From positions 2,666,001 through 2,730,000 of the forward strand of contig PQWQ01000002.1 of the NCBI GenBank assembly GCA_002943765.1: a stretch of 64,000 nucleotides of DNA, read 5' to 3'. The stretch is from Psoroptes ovis. Lineage: Eukaryota > Arthropoda > Arachnida > Sarcoptiformes > Psoroptidae. Shown one piece after another: positions 24,485-38,468 of the stretch. A program made the translations under genes and the position numbers. Under the pieces are notes generated by a model, which was given only the letters and a program-made list of their open reading frames with translations, was not told where the DNA came from and searched no databases. The first letter of the stretch is position 1. The number at the start of each line of letters is the position of its first letter.

Positions 24485-24565
24485 CAATCCATTTTTTCCA
24501 GTGAATAAAGGATTATGTCTATTACTATAATCGACATTATTAACATTATTATTGACTATTTTCAT
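24485..24565 (-). CDS. Weak candidate first coding exon of NADK
   Basis: ATG at 24565 opens MKIVNNNVNNVDYSNRHNPL and reaches a poor donor TTG|GTTATT in phase 0, which would fit only the 20-base microexon. It is listed because the phase fits; the donor is weak. Confidence 0.2.
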
Positions 24566-26402
24566 TGCTAAACGAAAAACAAGAAAACCAAATTTCAAAT
24601 ATAAATTATTGGGGAAAAAAGAGAAATGAATGTTTAAAAATATAAATAAATAAACATTACAAATCAATGATACAAAATAACGATTGAAAATAATGTTAAT
24701 AATAAGAGAGAAATTTCAATTCAAATTTTCGAATCTCCAGCGTTCCAAATGATTGGACATTCTTATTTATTATTATTTATAAATTATCATTTGTAACTTT
24801 GTATTTTTACAAATATATACAAGCAAAGAAAAACAAATTTGATTATTATTATTATTATTATATTTTCTTTCTCTCACACAGCATTTATATTAAATAATAA
24901 TATCAATATTAGTGAATGATAATGATAAAAATGATAATAATAATAATGATTAGCCTCCATTGCCGTTATTGAACTTTTTCAGGTCAATGTTAATTTATAT
25001 AAATGTTTAAATGTTTTTGAATTTGTCATTTATCGTTTTTTTTTTCGTTTGTCAACATGATCATATATCATTTGTTTTTTTTTCAAACATCATTAAAAGT
25101 AATTGTAGAAATGAAGACAGAAAAACATGGCGGATTAGTTACAATCATTATCATTCATTATTATTCAAATATATTTAAATATTATTCATACATGTCACAA
25201 ATTTGGATCATCATCATCATTTTCATTTGTTATAAATTTAGTAAGATGAATAAATACAATCGATTCACATTATATGAAATGTATATTATTTATTATAATT
25301 ATTAGCTACAAAACAAAACAAATGATTGATTAATCATAGTAAAGTGAAGGAGAAGAAGAACAAAAAAAAACTCAATGCATACAAATGAATGTACCATATA
25401 TTTTGTCAAATATAATTGTTGTCAATCATCATTTATTCAGACACTCAATCAATCAATCCAAATCTATGGATCAATCAATTACAATCAAGTACATACATTC
25501 AAATACAGGCATAGTGTATGCTTGAGCTGTAGCAATGAAAAAACAAATGAAAATATTCAATTTTTTTAATTGTCAAAAGTTATATATAATTTTTGACAAA
25601 ATTAATCACCAAAAAAAAACATATGATAAATATGAACCAATTTACATTTTAAAATAGAAAAATATGAAAATCAATTAAGGTAGAAAGCAAATTGGAATAA
25701 ATATTGGAAAATGTATGATAATTTTGCTTTCCGATGACACATTTGATTTAATGTCTTCTGTAATCCCTTTTTGTATTATCTCTGTTTTCAATAACAATAA
25801 CATGAATATTTATACGTGTAAGTCTCAAATGTTTCGTTTGTGTTCACCAGTATGGTATGTCAATACATTGTCAATGATAGAAATTGTCCCATTTCTCATT
25901 AAAACATTTAGACCGACACCGAAAAAAATGAAATGAAATGGATTGAAAAAATCAATCGAGAAATGGATAATTTTATGAGAAATTTTATGCATATTTAATA
26001 TTTTGAAATACAGAAAAAATCTAAATCAATTCATTATTTTTTCATATGTAAATTTATATGTCAATTTCAATTGGATATGTTAATGATAATGATTATGATG
26101 ATGAGATGATTATTATGATCATAAGGATCATCATGAAAATCATCTTAATCCTTTTGTGAATAATGATATTTATATACAATTAAATGAAAATAATGCTCGA
26201 AAAAAAATATGAAAAGTAAAATGTTTATCATTATTATCATTATCATCTAAGCATAAAAATTTATTATTTATTTATGGATACTGTGTGAGCATTAAAAATA
26301 ATGAAATAATTAAATGAATTTCAAAAGAAAAATAAGACTAAAATAAGTAATAATATTCATTATTCTAAAATTCACAACGATTATACTCAAATTTAAACTT
26401 AC

Positions 26403-26659
26403 TCATATTCACATGAATTTATAAATTGAATCGATGATGATGATGGTGATAATGGATTTTGTTGCTGTCTTTCATATACAAAATTGGCATAATGGCAACA
26501 ATTTTGTCCATCATGTCGATTTATGTTAATAATATTCTCATGTAGATTGTGGTGATTGTGTTGTCGTTGTTGCAGATGATAATTGTAATAATGATGATTT
26601 ACATTTTGATTTTTTAAATTATGATTATTATTTGAATTATTATTAAGTTCCAATGTCAT
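26403..26659 (-). CDS. Candidate alternative first coding exon of NADK (middle)
   Basis: ATG at 26659 opens MTLELNNNSNNNHNLKNQ, continues His/Asn/Gln-rich to INSCEY and ends at TATGA|GTAAGT in phase 2 (GA + T = Asp), joining to RTRSLN. The isoform would be 485 residues. The donor is canonical, and the frame is open for 85 codons. Confidence 0.55.
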
Positions 26660-27924
26660 AATTTTATGTTAATTTATTGATATTTAAATTAGCGAAGAAA
26701 ATGAAAAATGAAGACGATTATTTCTGAATATTTCTATTATTATAGCATTAATTCATTGTTTTATTTATATATGAATTCAAATTCAAAAATTAACAATTCT
26801 AAAGTTCTTAGAATTTTTTATTTTGATCGATTTTGTCGAATGAATGAGACATTTCACTCAAAAATCAATGATTTCAATTAAAACGAATTGATATGAAATG
26901 GAATTTTTCAAAAATTATTTTACGTACACGAAAAATTCAATGTTCGAGAAATAAGGAAATGATTTTTTTGCATCAGAAATATATTTACGACAATGATAAT
27001 AGCAATAATATGAATATGATTACAAGGACAATTTCAAATTTAAAGCAAAAAAACAAAAAAAAAATTGATAATTGAAATTCATATGTAAAATTTTTTTACA
27101 AAAATATTTTCAAAACATGAATACATATGCTGCATGTTTGCAATTGAAAATTGCTTATGGCTATGATGATTTAGTTTTAAAATTTTCAAAATTTTTTTTT
27201 TGAAAAAAAATCATCCGAATTAGCAATTATCATTATTACATTGTAAAGCCAATGACCATCGATGGCCCTCAGCAGTAAATATGACAAATTTATTTATTTC
27301 ATTTTTTTTCCTTTCTCCACCAAACAAACTTGTAAACTTGTGAATTTAATATGTTTGAACATATATTAAACATTTAATATCAAATGAGCAAATGTAATGA
27401 AATATCAGCAGAAATAAAATGAAATAATTTGAATGGAAATGAATAAGCGTAAATTTTAATATGATGGAAATTTTTTTAATAATCAATTAATTCGAATATA
27501 TTTTTAAATATTTGTTTACTTTGACAAATATAAAAAATTTTCAATTTAACACTTATTAAAATCATATATGATTATCATTTCTCTGTCTCTGCCTCTCTCT
27601 AGCTGCATTCAATTGTTAAATTAGCGTATATGTGTGCATTATTATGCTTATTTATATATTCATAATTATCAAGTGAATGGTGGCGATAGTCTAACATGAT
27701 GATGATGATGATTAGTTATTCAAATATGCACACACATAAAGCACAATAAAAGATTCATTGAATCATGATAATTATCGCAATTTATTGCGATTAATTTCAA
27801 TTTTCGAAAAATTTGTGCAGACATACATGTTTATTGTTTTTTTTTCAAATGAACCATTTTAAAATTAATGAATAAATAATTTTTGAAAATATTTATTTAT
27901 TTAAAAATATCTTTTTTGACTTAC

Positions 27925-28271
27925 CGAAATTTACTTCGACAATATGCTGCATTATTGTTATAAATAACAGGTTTATCTTCAATATCGATATCATTCATGT
28001 CATTACAATTATCAAGATGATTATAATCATTATTGTTACAATTATTTTCAAACATTGTTGTTGTTGTTGTTGTTGGGACTATTGTCGATGTTAATGTCAA
28101 TAATGATGATGATATCGGTTCATTTGTATTTAATTCTTCAATACTAAAATTACCATCTTCATCATTCGATGAATTGCTATCATTGTAATAATGAAATGCT
28201 TTGTAACGTATCAATTTCGGCATCACTCTTGTCGTGTTGTTTGTTTGAATCGTTTCATCAATATTATTCAT
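27925..28271 (-). CDS. Candidate alternative first coding exon of NADK (distal)
   Basis: ATG at 28271 opens MNNIDETIQTNNTTRVMPKL, passes a Thr-run (about residues 68-73) and an acidic segment DIDIEDKPVIYNN, and ends at TTTCG|GTAAGT in phase 2 (CG + T = Arg), giving KFRRTRSLN. The isoform would be 515 residues. This exon has the richest composition of the set. Confidence 0.6.
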
Positions 28272-31200
28272 GACTTGTTTTCGGTAATTGACAACGATGT
28301 TAGTATATGGGATGATTTATTGTCAAAATTTTAACCAAATATATCGGTGAATTAGAATGACAAAGAAAAAAATTAACATTTATATACCAAAAAATTTGTT
28401 GAGAAAAATCAATGATGAGGATGATGATGAAAACCTTTCTAATCGTTTGACATATGGATGACGTATGGATTAATATTTGTTGTTGCTTTTTTTGGTTAAA
28501 TTTGTTAAATTATCATCATTTATTTAAATTGTTGTCGATTATAAATTTTTCAGACACATGTAATATTATTTGGTTGAATCGATTGATTGGGAAAAAATTT
28601 GTTTTCGAAATTTGAATTGTATTGCCAATTTGAAAATCAATTTCAATTTGTTCACATAATTTAAGCCATTAATCACAATTAAATGGATAATTTGATAATT
28701 TTAAAATTTTATTTAATGAATGAAAACAATTTTGAGATAAATTTCAATTAAATTTTTTCAAATCTAAATTACACAAATTCATTAAATAAATTTTTGGTGT
28801 AAAAAACAATTAATGAGTGATTATATTGTTGAAAATAATCATAAAAAAATCAATTTACACATCAATTTGTAATCTAATCGATAGATTTGTTTAGTTTTGT
28901 GTTTGCATTTAAACATTTGAATTTTTTAATTGAAAAATAAAATGCTGATTTACGTACAAATTTTACTCATTTAAATTTTCGATAATGATTTGTCGTTTTT
29001 TGACAAAAGGAAAAATAAAACGTACAAACTATTTGATGATAAATTGGTATTTTTTTCAATTATTATTTAAATTACATTCAATAATCGATTTCTTTTAAAA
29101 AAGGGAAATGATATTTTTGGTAATAATTGATAATGGCAGCATTTATTTAAATGCATCTATGTATTTTTTTTCTGGAAAATATTTAGCCAATATCTTCGAT
29201 CATTATTCGCTAATTATCATTCGAATTTGTTTATTTTTGCCGTCAATCAATTGTGTTTGCTAATAATAATTAATCATTGATTACTAATTGATTGATTGAT
29301 TAGAAAGTTTGTATTATTTGCATGCACCGCATTTTCAAGAAAAACAAAATCATTATGATTATCATATGATTATCATCTGCACTAAAATATCTAATGACTT
29401 GTGTCTTTGATTTTCGTTTATTGTTTTGTCAATTGAGAAAAATGAATTTTGAATAAAAATAATTTTCAATTGTATCGTATGACATAAAAATCATCAATTA
29501 TTATTATCATTTTGAATCATAAATTCGCTATCATTGTATCATCATTATCATCAATTCATTAATCATTTTTTAAATATTTCTTTTGAAAAACAAAAACATA
29601 ATTGGATTTATTCTTAACAGAGAAATAAGAAAAATTATTGTAAAAACAAAAGCTTAAACCGAAAATTTTTACAATGAAACAAAAAATCAATGAATAATAA
29701 TGAGATTGTATAATCATTAGTATTGTGATTATCAGATTTGAATGAAAATGATTTTAAAATGAACTCTAAGCATAAAAATAACTTTTTGATACAGAAATCA
29801 TTCAAGCTACATGCTGTAACTATTGTCATTGGATTATAATTGGATTTCTATTGAATTGAAATTGAAAGAATCAATGGAATGTTTTAAATGTTTTCAATAA
29901 AAACAATAAAGATAAAAAATTTTAGAAATTATCATCTTAAATATGGCAACAAAATCATCTTATCTACTGGAGGCTGTAGACAGAGATAATGCTAATTTGA
30001 AAAATTAAAGATGAATTTTGAAATTTTAAAAATTTTCAATTGAACATTTAAAAAAAATCGTAAAATGAACGTTTCCATGAAATATCATTTATTTGATCTA
30101 AATATAACTCGGATATTCCGATTCGTTCATAATTTTTATACAAAATACAATAAATTAATCATAATATTTGAGAAAGCCAAGAAAATGGATCAGAAAAATT
30201 TGAAATAAAAAAATATATTCAATAATTAATACAATCAATGTCCATATATTTGTAATTAAAAAATGAAAAATATTCATTTGACACATATAAATCATTGAAT
30301 TTTCGCATACATATGAAGCGAAACGAGTGAAAAATATATCGAGAAAATATACCAAATACACGTATACGGCAACGACAACACCGAGGAACCACCGAAATTT
30401 TCTTTACGCGAAATTAAGAAAAATTGTATTAATTAATTATAATTTCATAGATATAAGTAATTAAACACAAATTATTATTATTATTTATATTATCACTTTT
30501 GATAATTTTGTTTTTTAAATAAAAAAATTTCCGAAATTATTTCTCCATAATAATTATATTCATTATTATGTCATGAGTATGAACCCTTACGTTATTAATT
30601 TTTTTACCGAAAACAAAAATGAAAAATTTGGTCAAAATTATGATAACCATAATGATCACAAGCACAATGATTGATCATAATATGTTTCCGTATTTTTTAC
30701 CGTTTCACACATATTGATCAGAGAAAGAAAGTTTCAACTTGTCTAAACTATGTCTTGACTTGTCAAAATTTGAAAAATTTGAAAAATTAAAAAAGTAAAT
30801 TGAAAAAAATTGGAATGAAAATACCCATGGAATGCAAATTCGTCACAATTTTTCACTTTTTTTGGTTCACAAAATATTTGCTATGAACCAGTATGTACAC
30901 CATGTATGCATGAAAATAATTGTCACTTTTTTCTTCTTAATTGAAAACGAAACGTTTTTCATTTTTGTTTCGTTTTCAATTAGGAGAAAATTATTATAAA
31001 CAATAGGGTTGTGTTTGTAGTTTGTTTGATTGGACTAGTAATTTGTCAAACGAAAAGCAAACAAAGGCACAAAAATTATCAATAAACAAACAAACGAAAC
31101 AAATAATTAATCAGTTAATCAATTAGGAATGAATGTACGGCAAACATTTAGCCGGTAAACATCTTCATTATAATTATTGTTTTAATTATGATCATTGAAA

Positions 31201-32114
31201 AGAAAGTATGATTACAGAGTACCGTAAAAGCATACAAAATCAATCATTAACGATTGATCTCATTGATTATAATCGGGTAATTGATATGTGTATCTGAAAC
31301 ATTTCATTTTTATTTTATTTTTTCGGGGTAAAAATAGATGAAAATATCAATTTCTCTTATTTTTTTCATGAAAATTCTTATCTTTGAAAGGGTTCTCTCT
31401 CTATCTTTGTTTTTTGGTGTTTTACTTTTAATTTTCTGGTGTTTATAATTCATAAAAATATTTTTTTGTTTTTGTATGATGAATGCAAAATAAAAATGAA
31501 ATTATTAGTAAACAAATAATAATATTAATAATTAGTTATATGTATTACAACTATATGATTTTGAAGATAATCTTTTCGGTAGAAAAATATAATGCAAATA
31601 CAGTTATAGCAATCATACATTGATAATTAAAAGAGTCAATTAATTGACCGAAATTTTTTTTCTTTTTTGAAATATACAAAGACACGAAGAGAAATGTTAA
31701 TATTATTATTATTATTATGATTTACATTATGATTATTGTTATAATTATTATTATTGTTATTGTTACAAATAATAAATCCAAAATGAAAGGTATATAAATA
31801 TTTGAATATTTTCATTTTGAAATGGTTCTTTTGAAACAAATGAAAGGAATGTGAAAATAAATTTTTTTCTTTGGTCTTTGATTTTTGAAATTTGTCTTTT
31901 GGTTCAAAATTGTATTATGTTGAAAAAAAATGTAAAAAGATCGATATTGAAATCAAAAGAATCCATACCAATGATTGAGTAATTCATTTATGATTCATCG
32001 GTCATAATTGAAATATTGAACATTGATATATGATACTGTTAATGATATATTTTGATCGATAAAATAACTATCGTATCAACAGCTGTGAATCAATATCATC
32101 AAAATAATCAAAAA
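28272..32114. other. Intergenic region between NADK and espin starts
   Basis: About 3.8 kb with no supported gene. It separates divergent starts and must contain both promoters. A less AT-rich patch at about 30360-30415 (TACGGCAACGACAACACCGA) stands out and could be a promoter core; nothing else is identifiable. Confidence 0.5.
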
Positions 32115-35100
32115 ATGGCAATTACAAATAATGCTACAAGTAAAAACACAATCAAACAACCAAGGTCGATGGACAAAATATCAAAAAATCAAACATCGAC
32201 AACATCATCCATCACAGTAAAAAAGAGTGAAACATTGAATTTATCATCACTATCACCACCATCATCCATTACAGTAAAAAAGAGTGAAACATTGAATTCC
32301 TCATCACCATCACCACCATCATCATCAACCAATTCTTCAGATAATGAAATCGATAATACATATAATACTATATCATCGACAGCATCATCATCATCATCGA
32401 CAATAACAGCCACATCTAATTCAACATTGACAACAACAAAAGAAAATGAACAACAAATTATTGCCGAAATTGTGACCATCAATAAAGCATTGATTGCGGC
32501 TAAAGAAGGAAATTTGAAGCTATTACAGGTGAGGAATTTTTGTTTTGTTTTGTTCAATGACTTATTGATGAGTAATCGATCGAGACCATATCAAATTAAT
32601 CTTTGAAAAAAATTTTGTGTAACATGGGAAAACCATTTGCATTTGAAATGATTTCAACTTTTGATAGGGAAAAAAATTTCAAAAAAAAATCAAGTTTTAT
32701 TTTTTAGCACTAGATGTGGTCATGTGTTTAATAATTTGAATTTTTTCAATTTTTCGTTCTTTTAATAGTCAATGAAAAATGTAATTGAAAAATATCGTCA
32801 TATTGAAAATAATGAAGAATATGTCGGCATTAATCTATTACATTATGCAGCACGTAATGGTGATGTGAATATATTGAATTTTTTAATCATGAAATGTGGT
32901 CTCAACCCGTTGATACGTACAACCGATAATGGCTATTTACCTGCACATGAATCAGCATTGTTAGGGAAATTGGATGCATTACAATGGTTTTTAAATAAAA
33001 CAAAAACATCATTAATGGATCGTGATTATTATGGACATACATTTTTACATTTAGCTGCAAGGTATGTTATAATGATAATCATAATAATTATCGATAATAA
33101 TTACACATTACACACAACAATATGTAAATAAATGTGTTTGGTGATTTATGAATCTTTGTAAATACAATTATAATAATGATCATCTTTGTATATAGGCAAA
33201 TAAAATGATTATAATTATAGTCGAATATCGATTTAATAATTTTCAAATGAATGCATTAACTAATCACATTTGATGATAATTGAAATTATTAGCAAATATA
33301 TCGATATGGTCAATATCAAATGTTTAATTTTTATAATTATCATGATTGTTCATAATTGAAATTGAAAACACCAAAATATAAAACAAAATCGTGATTTATG
33401 AATTATTATAATTTATTATTTAGGTTACAATATGAAAAATGAAATGAATTTAAAACCACGAAATATCATTCAATGAAAAATACTTGTGTTCTTAAAAATA
33501 TACGATTGAAAGTTTTATTATACGATATGATCGTATGAAAGTGTTTGCGCCAATATATATCAATGACCATTGGTATTTGAAAATTTGATTTCAAAATTAT
33601 TTTTAGAAAGACATACATTTCTGAAATCATTGTTGAATTTATGGTCAACAACAAATGATAATAATAATAATACTGAAATGTACATGGAAACTTGTTGATT
33701 TTCTTTTTACAATTTTTCACAAATCAATCATTTGATAGATATTTATGTGTGTGTTGTTATTAAGTTTCAAACATTTCTATTTTTGTATAAATATCAAATC
33801 AAACAATGGACATAATATGTTTTGTAAAAGTAATTAAAATAGCAAAATTACATCAAGTGCATTGTTTTAGGTTTTTTCTTTGATTTTGTGGTAAATTCTC
33901 AAAGTTTTCAAACTTTTTCCTTAAATAAATTGAGGAAAATTTAATTCAATTGAATGAATGAATGAATGAATAGATGGATGGATGAATGATCAAAGTAAAA
34001 CTTATTTAGAATTACCGAAAATAAATAATAATCAGAGATTTTTTGGCCAATTTCAAAGAAAATTGAATGAAAAATAGAGAAAGTTTTCAAAACAAAATTA
34101 AAAAAAGACTTTCTTTTCATTATTGTTCATTGTAAATTCAATAAAAATAATATGTATACCTTTGAATAATCATTCTCTTCGTTGAAATTAAAATTTCAAA
34201 ATTAGAAATGAAGAAAAAAATTATTTCAAATTTAATCTGATACGATCATTAAATATCTAGAAATATTCAGAATCATTTTACAAATTGATTTTCAATTAAA
34301 ATTATTTAATTTTTCAACATATTGAAACCATGCACAGAAATGGACATGCAAACGTTATTCGTTGGCTGATTAAAGATGCTAAAATGTCGACGATGGATAC
34401 GAATCGTATGGGTGCTTTAGCATTACATTATGCAGCTGCAAAAGGTTGTATCGATTGTGTACGTTTATTGATTGAATCTTGTAAAGATTTGAGGTAAATA
34501 ATTTTCATTTTTTTGAAATTGTCATTTATAAATGTTGTTTATTTAATTGAATAGTGCAAATGTATTGATGGAAAACAATGTTACACCAGTATATTTAGCT
34601 GCACAAGAAGGACATCTTGATGTTTTGAAATTTTTAGTCAATAAAAATGGCGGTTCACTGATGATTCGTGCAAAAGATGGTATGACACCATTACATGCAG
34701 CAGCACAAATGGGTGCATTGAATTGTATTAAATGGATGGTAAGTACTGGAATGATTGCAATCGAATATGAAATCATTGATTGTGAATATTTTCTTAGATT
34801 GAGGATCAAAAAATCGATCCAAATTTACGTGATAATGATGGTGCAACAGCATTACATTTTGCCGCCAGTCGTGGACATTTTGATACACTGAAATATTTAC
34901 TCGAGCATAATGCTTATATGATACATGATAAATTTGGTAAAAGTCCACTAAATGATGCGGCTGAAAATGAGCAGGTTGATGTAAGTTGATTTTTTTCCAG
35001 AGCGACTAATTTCTAATCATAATTTTTCAATCAATTTATCAATATTTGCCATACAAAAGTGTCTGAAATTATTAATATCATACGGCTGCAAATTATACCC

Positions 35101-37569
35101 GAATAAAATGATTAATAACGCTAATATCAATGAAAATGATCATCAACAAAATAATGAAAATAATAAAAATTTTTGTGATTGTAATCAATCAATCTATAAC
35201 AGTAGCAGCGATTGTGATGATCAATCAACAACATCTAGTTGTCAGCAATTCGATCAACAGATGATTCGAACATCATCATCATCATCAATAACATCAAAAA
35301 GAAATTGTAAATACAAAACATATTATCCTGGAAATAATAATGAAAAATCTATCAACGATGAAAATAATCTTAAACGTTTGGAATTAAAATTTCCATCTGG
35401 GCGTCATACAGCGGCAACAGCAACCAAAACAATAAAAAACGAAACTAATACCCTGAATGATGATTGTGTCTACAAAAGATATGATTATTGTCATTATTAT
35501 CGCCATTGTTGTTGTTGTTGTGGCTGTTATAACAATATTGATAATGATAATACGGAAATAACGAATCATTTACATCCGAATCATCATCATCATATGCATC
35601 ATCATCATGGACTTGGACATCAGACATTATCATTACAACAAAATAAAATAAAGATGACTAAAAAAATATTTTTAGAAAAACGGAAATTATGTCGAAGCAT
35701 CAATGGTAAATAATTTAATTATAAAATGAAAATCGCTAGTCACTATTGATGTCATGAATTTAGTAATAAATTAAAATTTGACAATCATTATTAATCTTTA
35801 TCTATATTCGTGTTTTTTTTTCAACAGATATCCATTCAAATTATGCATTAAATGATCCTGGTTGCAAACAAAATCGTCGAAATTCAGGTAGTTCCAGTCC
35901 GACTGATATATGTAGCAGTACAAGTACAGATGAAGGAATATATCAAGAAGTTGAAGATGATCTGACAAGTAATGATGAGCAAACAATCGATCGAAAATGT
36001 AAATGTCATATGATAAAAGTAGAAAAAAGTTCCTTGTCAGCAATAGCTTCAACACCTGCGCCACCGCCCCCACCACCACCTCCACCGCCTCCGCCTCCAG
36101 ATTTTCTAAATTCATCTTCAACAACTGCAATACAGCATTCATTATCATCAGACAATGATAATAAATCCGAAGCACAAACATCATCACTGATGTTACAAAA
36201 GCGATATATTAAAAATGGAAATAGCAGTCTTAATAAGAACAAAAAAATTCTAGGAAAACCATTATTCATACCACCACAATTTAATTCACCACCAACAAAT
36301 AATTCAAATATTAAACCATCTGAATATTTGAAAAGAATGATGACTGCAACAAGATCAAATGATTTGAGCCGTTCAGCAAACGATAGTAGATTCATGCATA
36401 CCCCCATGCATCGAAGTGTGTCGGAAAATCATTTATTATCTAATTTCAATAATCGTGATACCGATAATGATACGAGTGGTAAATTTGATTTTATCACAAA
36501 CCATAATTTTGTCAATAGCAATGATAAATTTACGGACACTGATACTTATTCAGAAACAACCCTTGATGATTATGATGAAACAATCGATCATAATAATAAT
36601 GATAATGATGCAGATATCAATAAAAAATCCAATACGAATATGGTGTCAAAACAAACATCATCAACATATACAAATACGACATATTCAATATTGAGTGATC
36701 AATTAGATAATCTTAAACTAAAGCCAACAATAACCAAATCAAATTCATTGCAAAATAACAATCATCAAAATGAAGATAATCAATTGAAAGATACGAAAAA
36801 TAATGTAATAGAAGAATTGAAAATGGCAAAAAATTTGGATGGAATCAAAAAAGTAAAGCAGTCATATCGCAATCTAAATGAAGTAAATGAATTATTATTT
36901 TCTCTGACACTTTTGACATGCTTTATGATAGAAAATGAAAGAGAGGAAACTCAATTCATCACCATTTATTATTGTCAAAATAATATATTTTATTAAATTA
37001 TTTATTAATATCAATATTTTTTTTCAGGTCAAAAATAAAATGGCTCAATTGGCACAAAATTTTACGGTAGAAGAATTTTTGAAAAAAATACCCGAGAAAG
37101 ATACGAACGGTGGTGAAATACCATTATGGAAACGACATATGTTGGCGAAAAAAGCGGCAGAAAAAGCTCGAAAAGAAACCGAAGAAATAATACGAAAAGA
37201 ATATGAACAAAGAATTAAAAATTCAATACCAGAATGGAAACGGCAATTATTGAAAAAAGATAGCGCGAAAATTGATGACAATCATGATAAATCAAATGAT
37301 GATGATAATAATAGCAGGTATTTTATATTAAAAAGTGTGGTTACTTACTTGATAATATTTGATAATCTATTTAAAAATTTCACCATAGAATCGATTCACC
37401 GGCAATACAATCGAATACTTCATCGCTAAAACATCAACAAAATTTGAATAATGAAAAACGTATTATAATTAATCAAATCAGCAACAATAATATTAATAAT
37501 AATGATAATAATAACAATAATATATTTTTTAATTTTAATTTAAGAAAAACCAATTCAATTTATTGGTAA
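32115..37569 (+). CDS. ESPN: Espin / forked actin-bundling ankyrin-repeat protein
   Basis: Bundles actin filaments in bristles, stereocilia and microvilli; forked is the Drosophila member. Nine exons: 32115-32528, 32769-33061, 34338-34493, 34555-34738, 34798-34980, 35060-35705, 35828-36882, 37028-37317, 37389-37569; phases agree and give 1133 residues. Residues 1-125 are Ser/Thr-rich. Ankyrin repeats run from about 126 to 420, e.g. GINLLHYAARNGDVNIL, DYYGHTFLHLAAR, MGALALHYAAAKG, DGMTPLHAAAQMGALNCIKWM and DGATALHFAASRGHFD, in espin order. A proline run (about 703-717) follows. Exon 8 holds the actin-binding module with paired motifs IPLWKRHMLAKKAAEKARKE and IPEWKRQLLKK. The tail is Asn-rich. 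The start is the ATG at 32115; the frame extends upstream only to a TTG. Confidence 0.92.
32208..32321 (+). repeat. 57-bp tandem duplication in espin exon 1
   Basis: The unit coding SITVKKSETLN plus a Ser/Pro end occurs twice, 57 bases apart (CAGTAAAAAAGAGTGAAACA begins at 32215 and 32272), with few changes, so it is a recent in-frame duplication of 19 residues. Confidence 0.85.
33062..34337 (+). other. Espin intron 2 (1.3 kb), nothing else seen
   Basis: Bounded by AAG|GTATGT and CACAG|AAATGG. It contains a short GAAT/GATG tetranucleotide tract at about 33953-33985 and no coding content. Confidence 0.7.
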
Positions 37570-38468
37570 TAATAATTTTAACAATAATATTGAATTTAAT
37601 AATCAATAAAATTGATTAATTTTTAAAACAATATTACAATATAATTTAAAACACATTCGGTGTTTTGTTTTGGTATTTTTTTTTTTAAATTTTATAAATA
37701 ATTCATTTGAACGTTTTTTAGTTTGAATGTTTTTGGGCAACAAAAAGGCTTAAACATTATTCATGTTGAAAATGTTGAACAAGTTGAATTGAAATAATAA
37801 TAATCAATTGAAAAAAAAACAAATAATATAATTGATTCAATTTGAGCCATTTTGTTTTTGGTTATTTTCGATTTTTTTTTTTTTTTTTTTGAAAACAAAT
37901 AAACGTGTTGTTTGTCGTGTATTTGCTTTGAAACTGAATTTGTTAATGTGTGTGCTTTTTGGTCAGCAAGGTAGTATAATTTTATGTATTAAAATTTTTT
38001 AATAAATTTTTTTGTTAGAAAAAAATCATCTTGATTTGATTTCTAAAATGTCATTTTTTGATTTGATTATTTGTGTGTGTCTTTGTTAAACAATAATTGA
38101 ATATGAACATCAACAAAATAAAATGATAATAATAATAATGAAAAATTTCTATAAGAATGATTTTTTTTGGTTTTTGCTGTCACGAGATGTGATTGGATTA
38201 AAAGATTTCTTGAATACGCCTAACAATGATAAATAATTGGAATTTCTAAAATTAAAATTAATTTAAAATTATTCAACAATTTGAAATAATTTACATTTTT
38301 ATATTTATTATTTATATGTATTGCATTATGTATAATATATAATAGCTTTAATAATGTAATATATAATAGATAGTGTAATTTGATATCAAAAATATGTTGT
38401 TGCTCATCAATAATAGTAATCAAGATTATAATTAGAATAATAATAAATAAATAAAATTGAACATTCAA
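37570..38468. other. Tail-to-tail intergenic region espin / CIDE-N gene
   Basis: A/T-rich 3' flanks with a poly-T run at about 37870. No gene was seen. Confidence 0.5.

Noticed and set aside
36006..36407. Glycine-rich minus-strand frame
   Set aside because: Antisense of the espin proline run.
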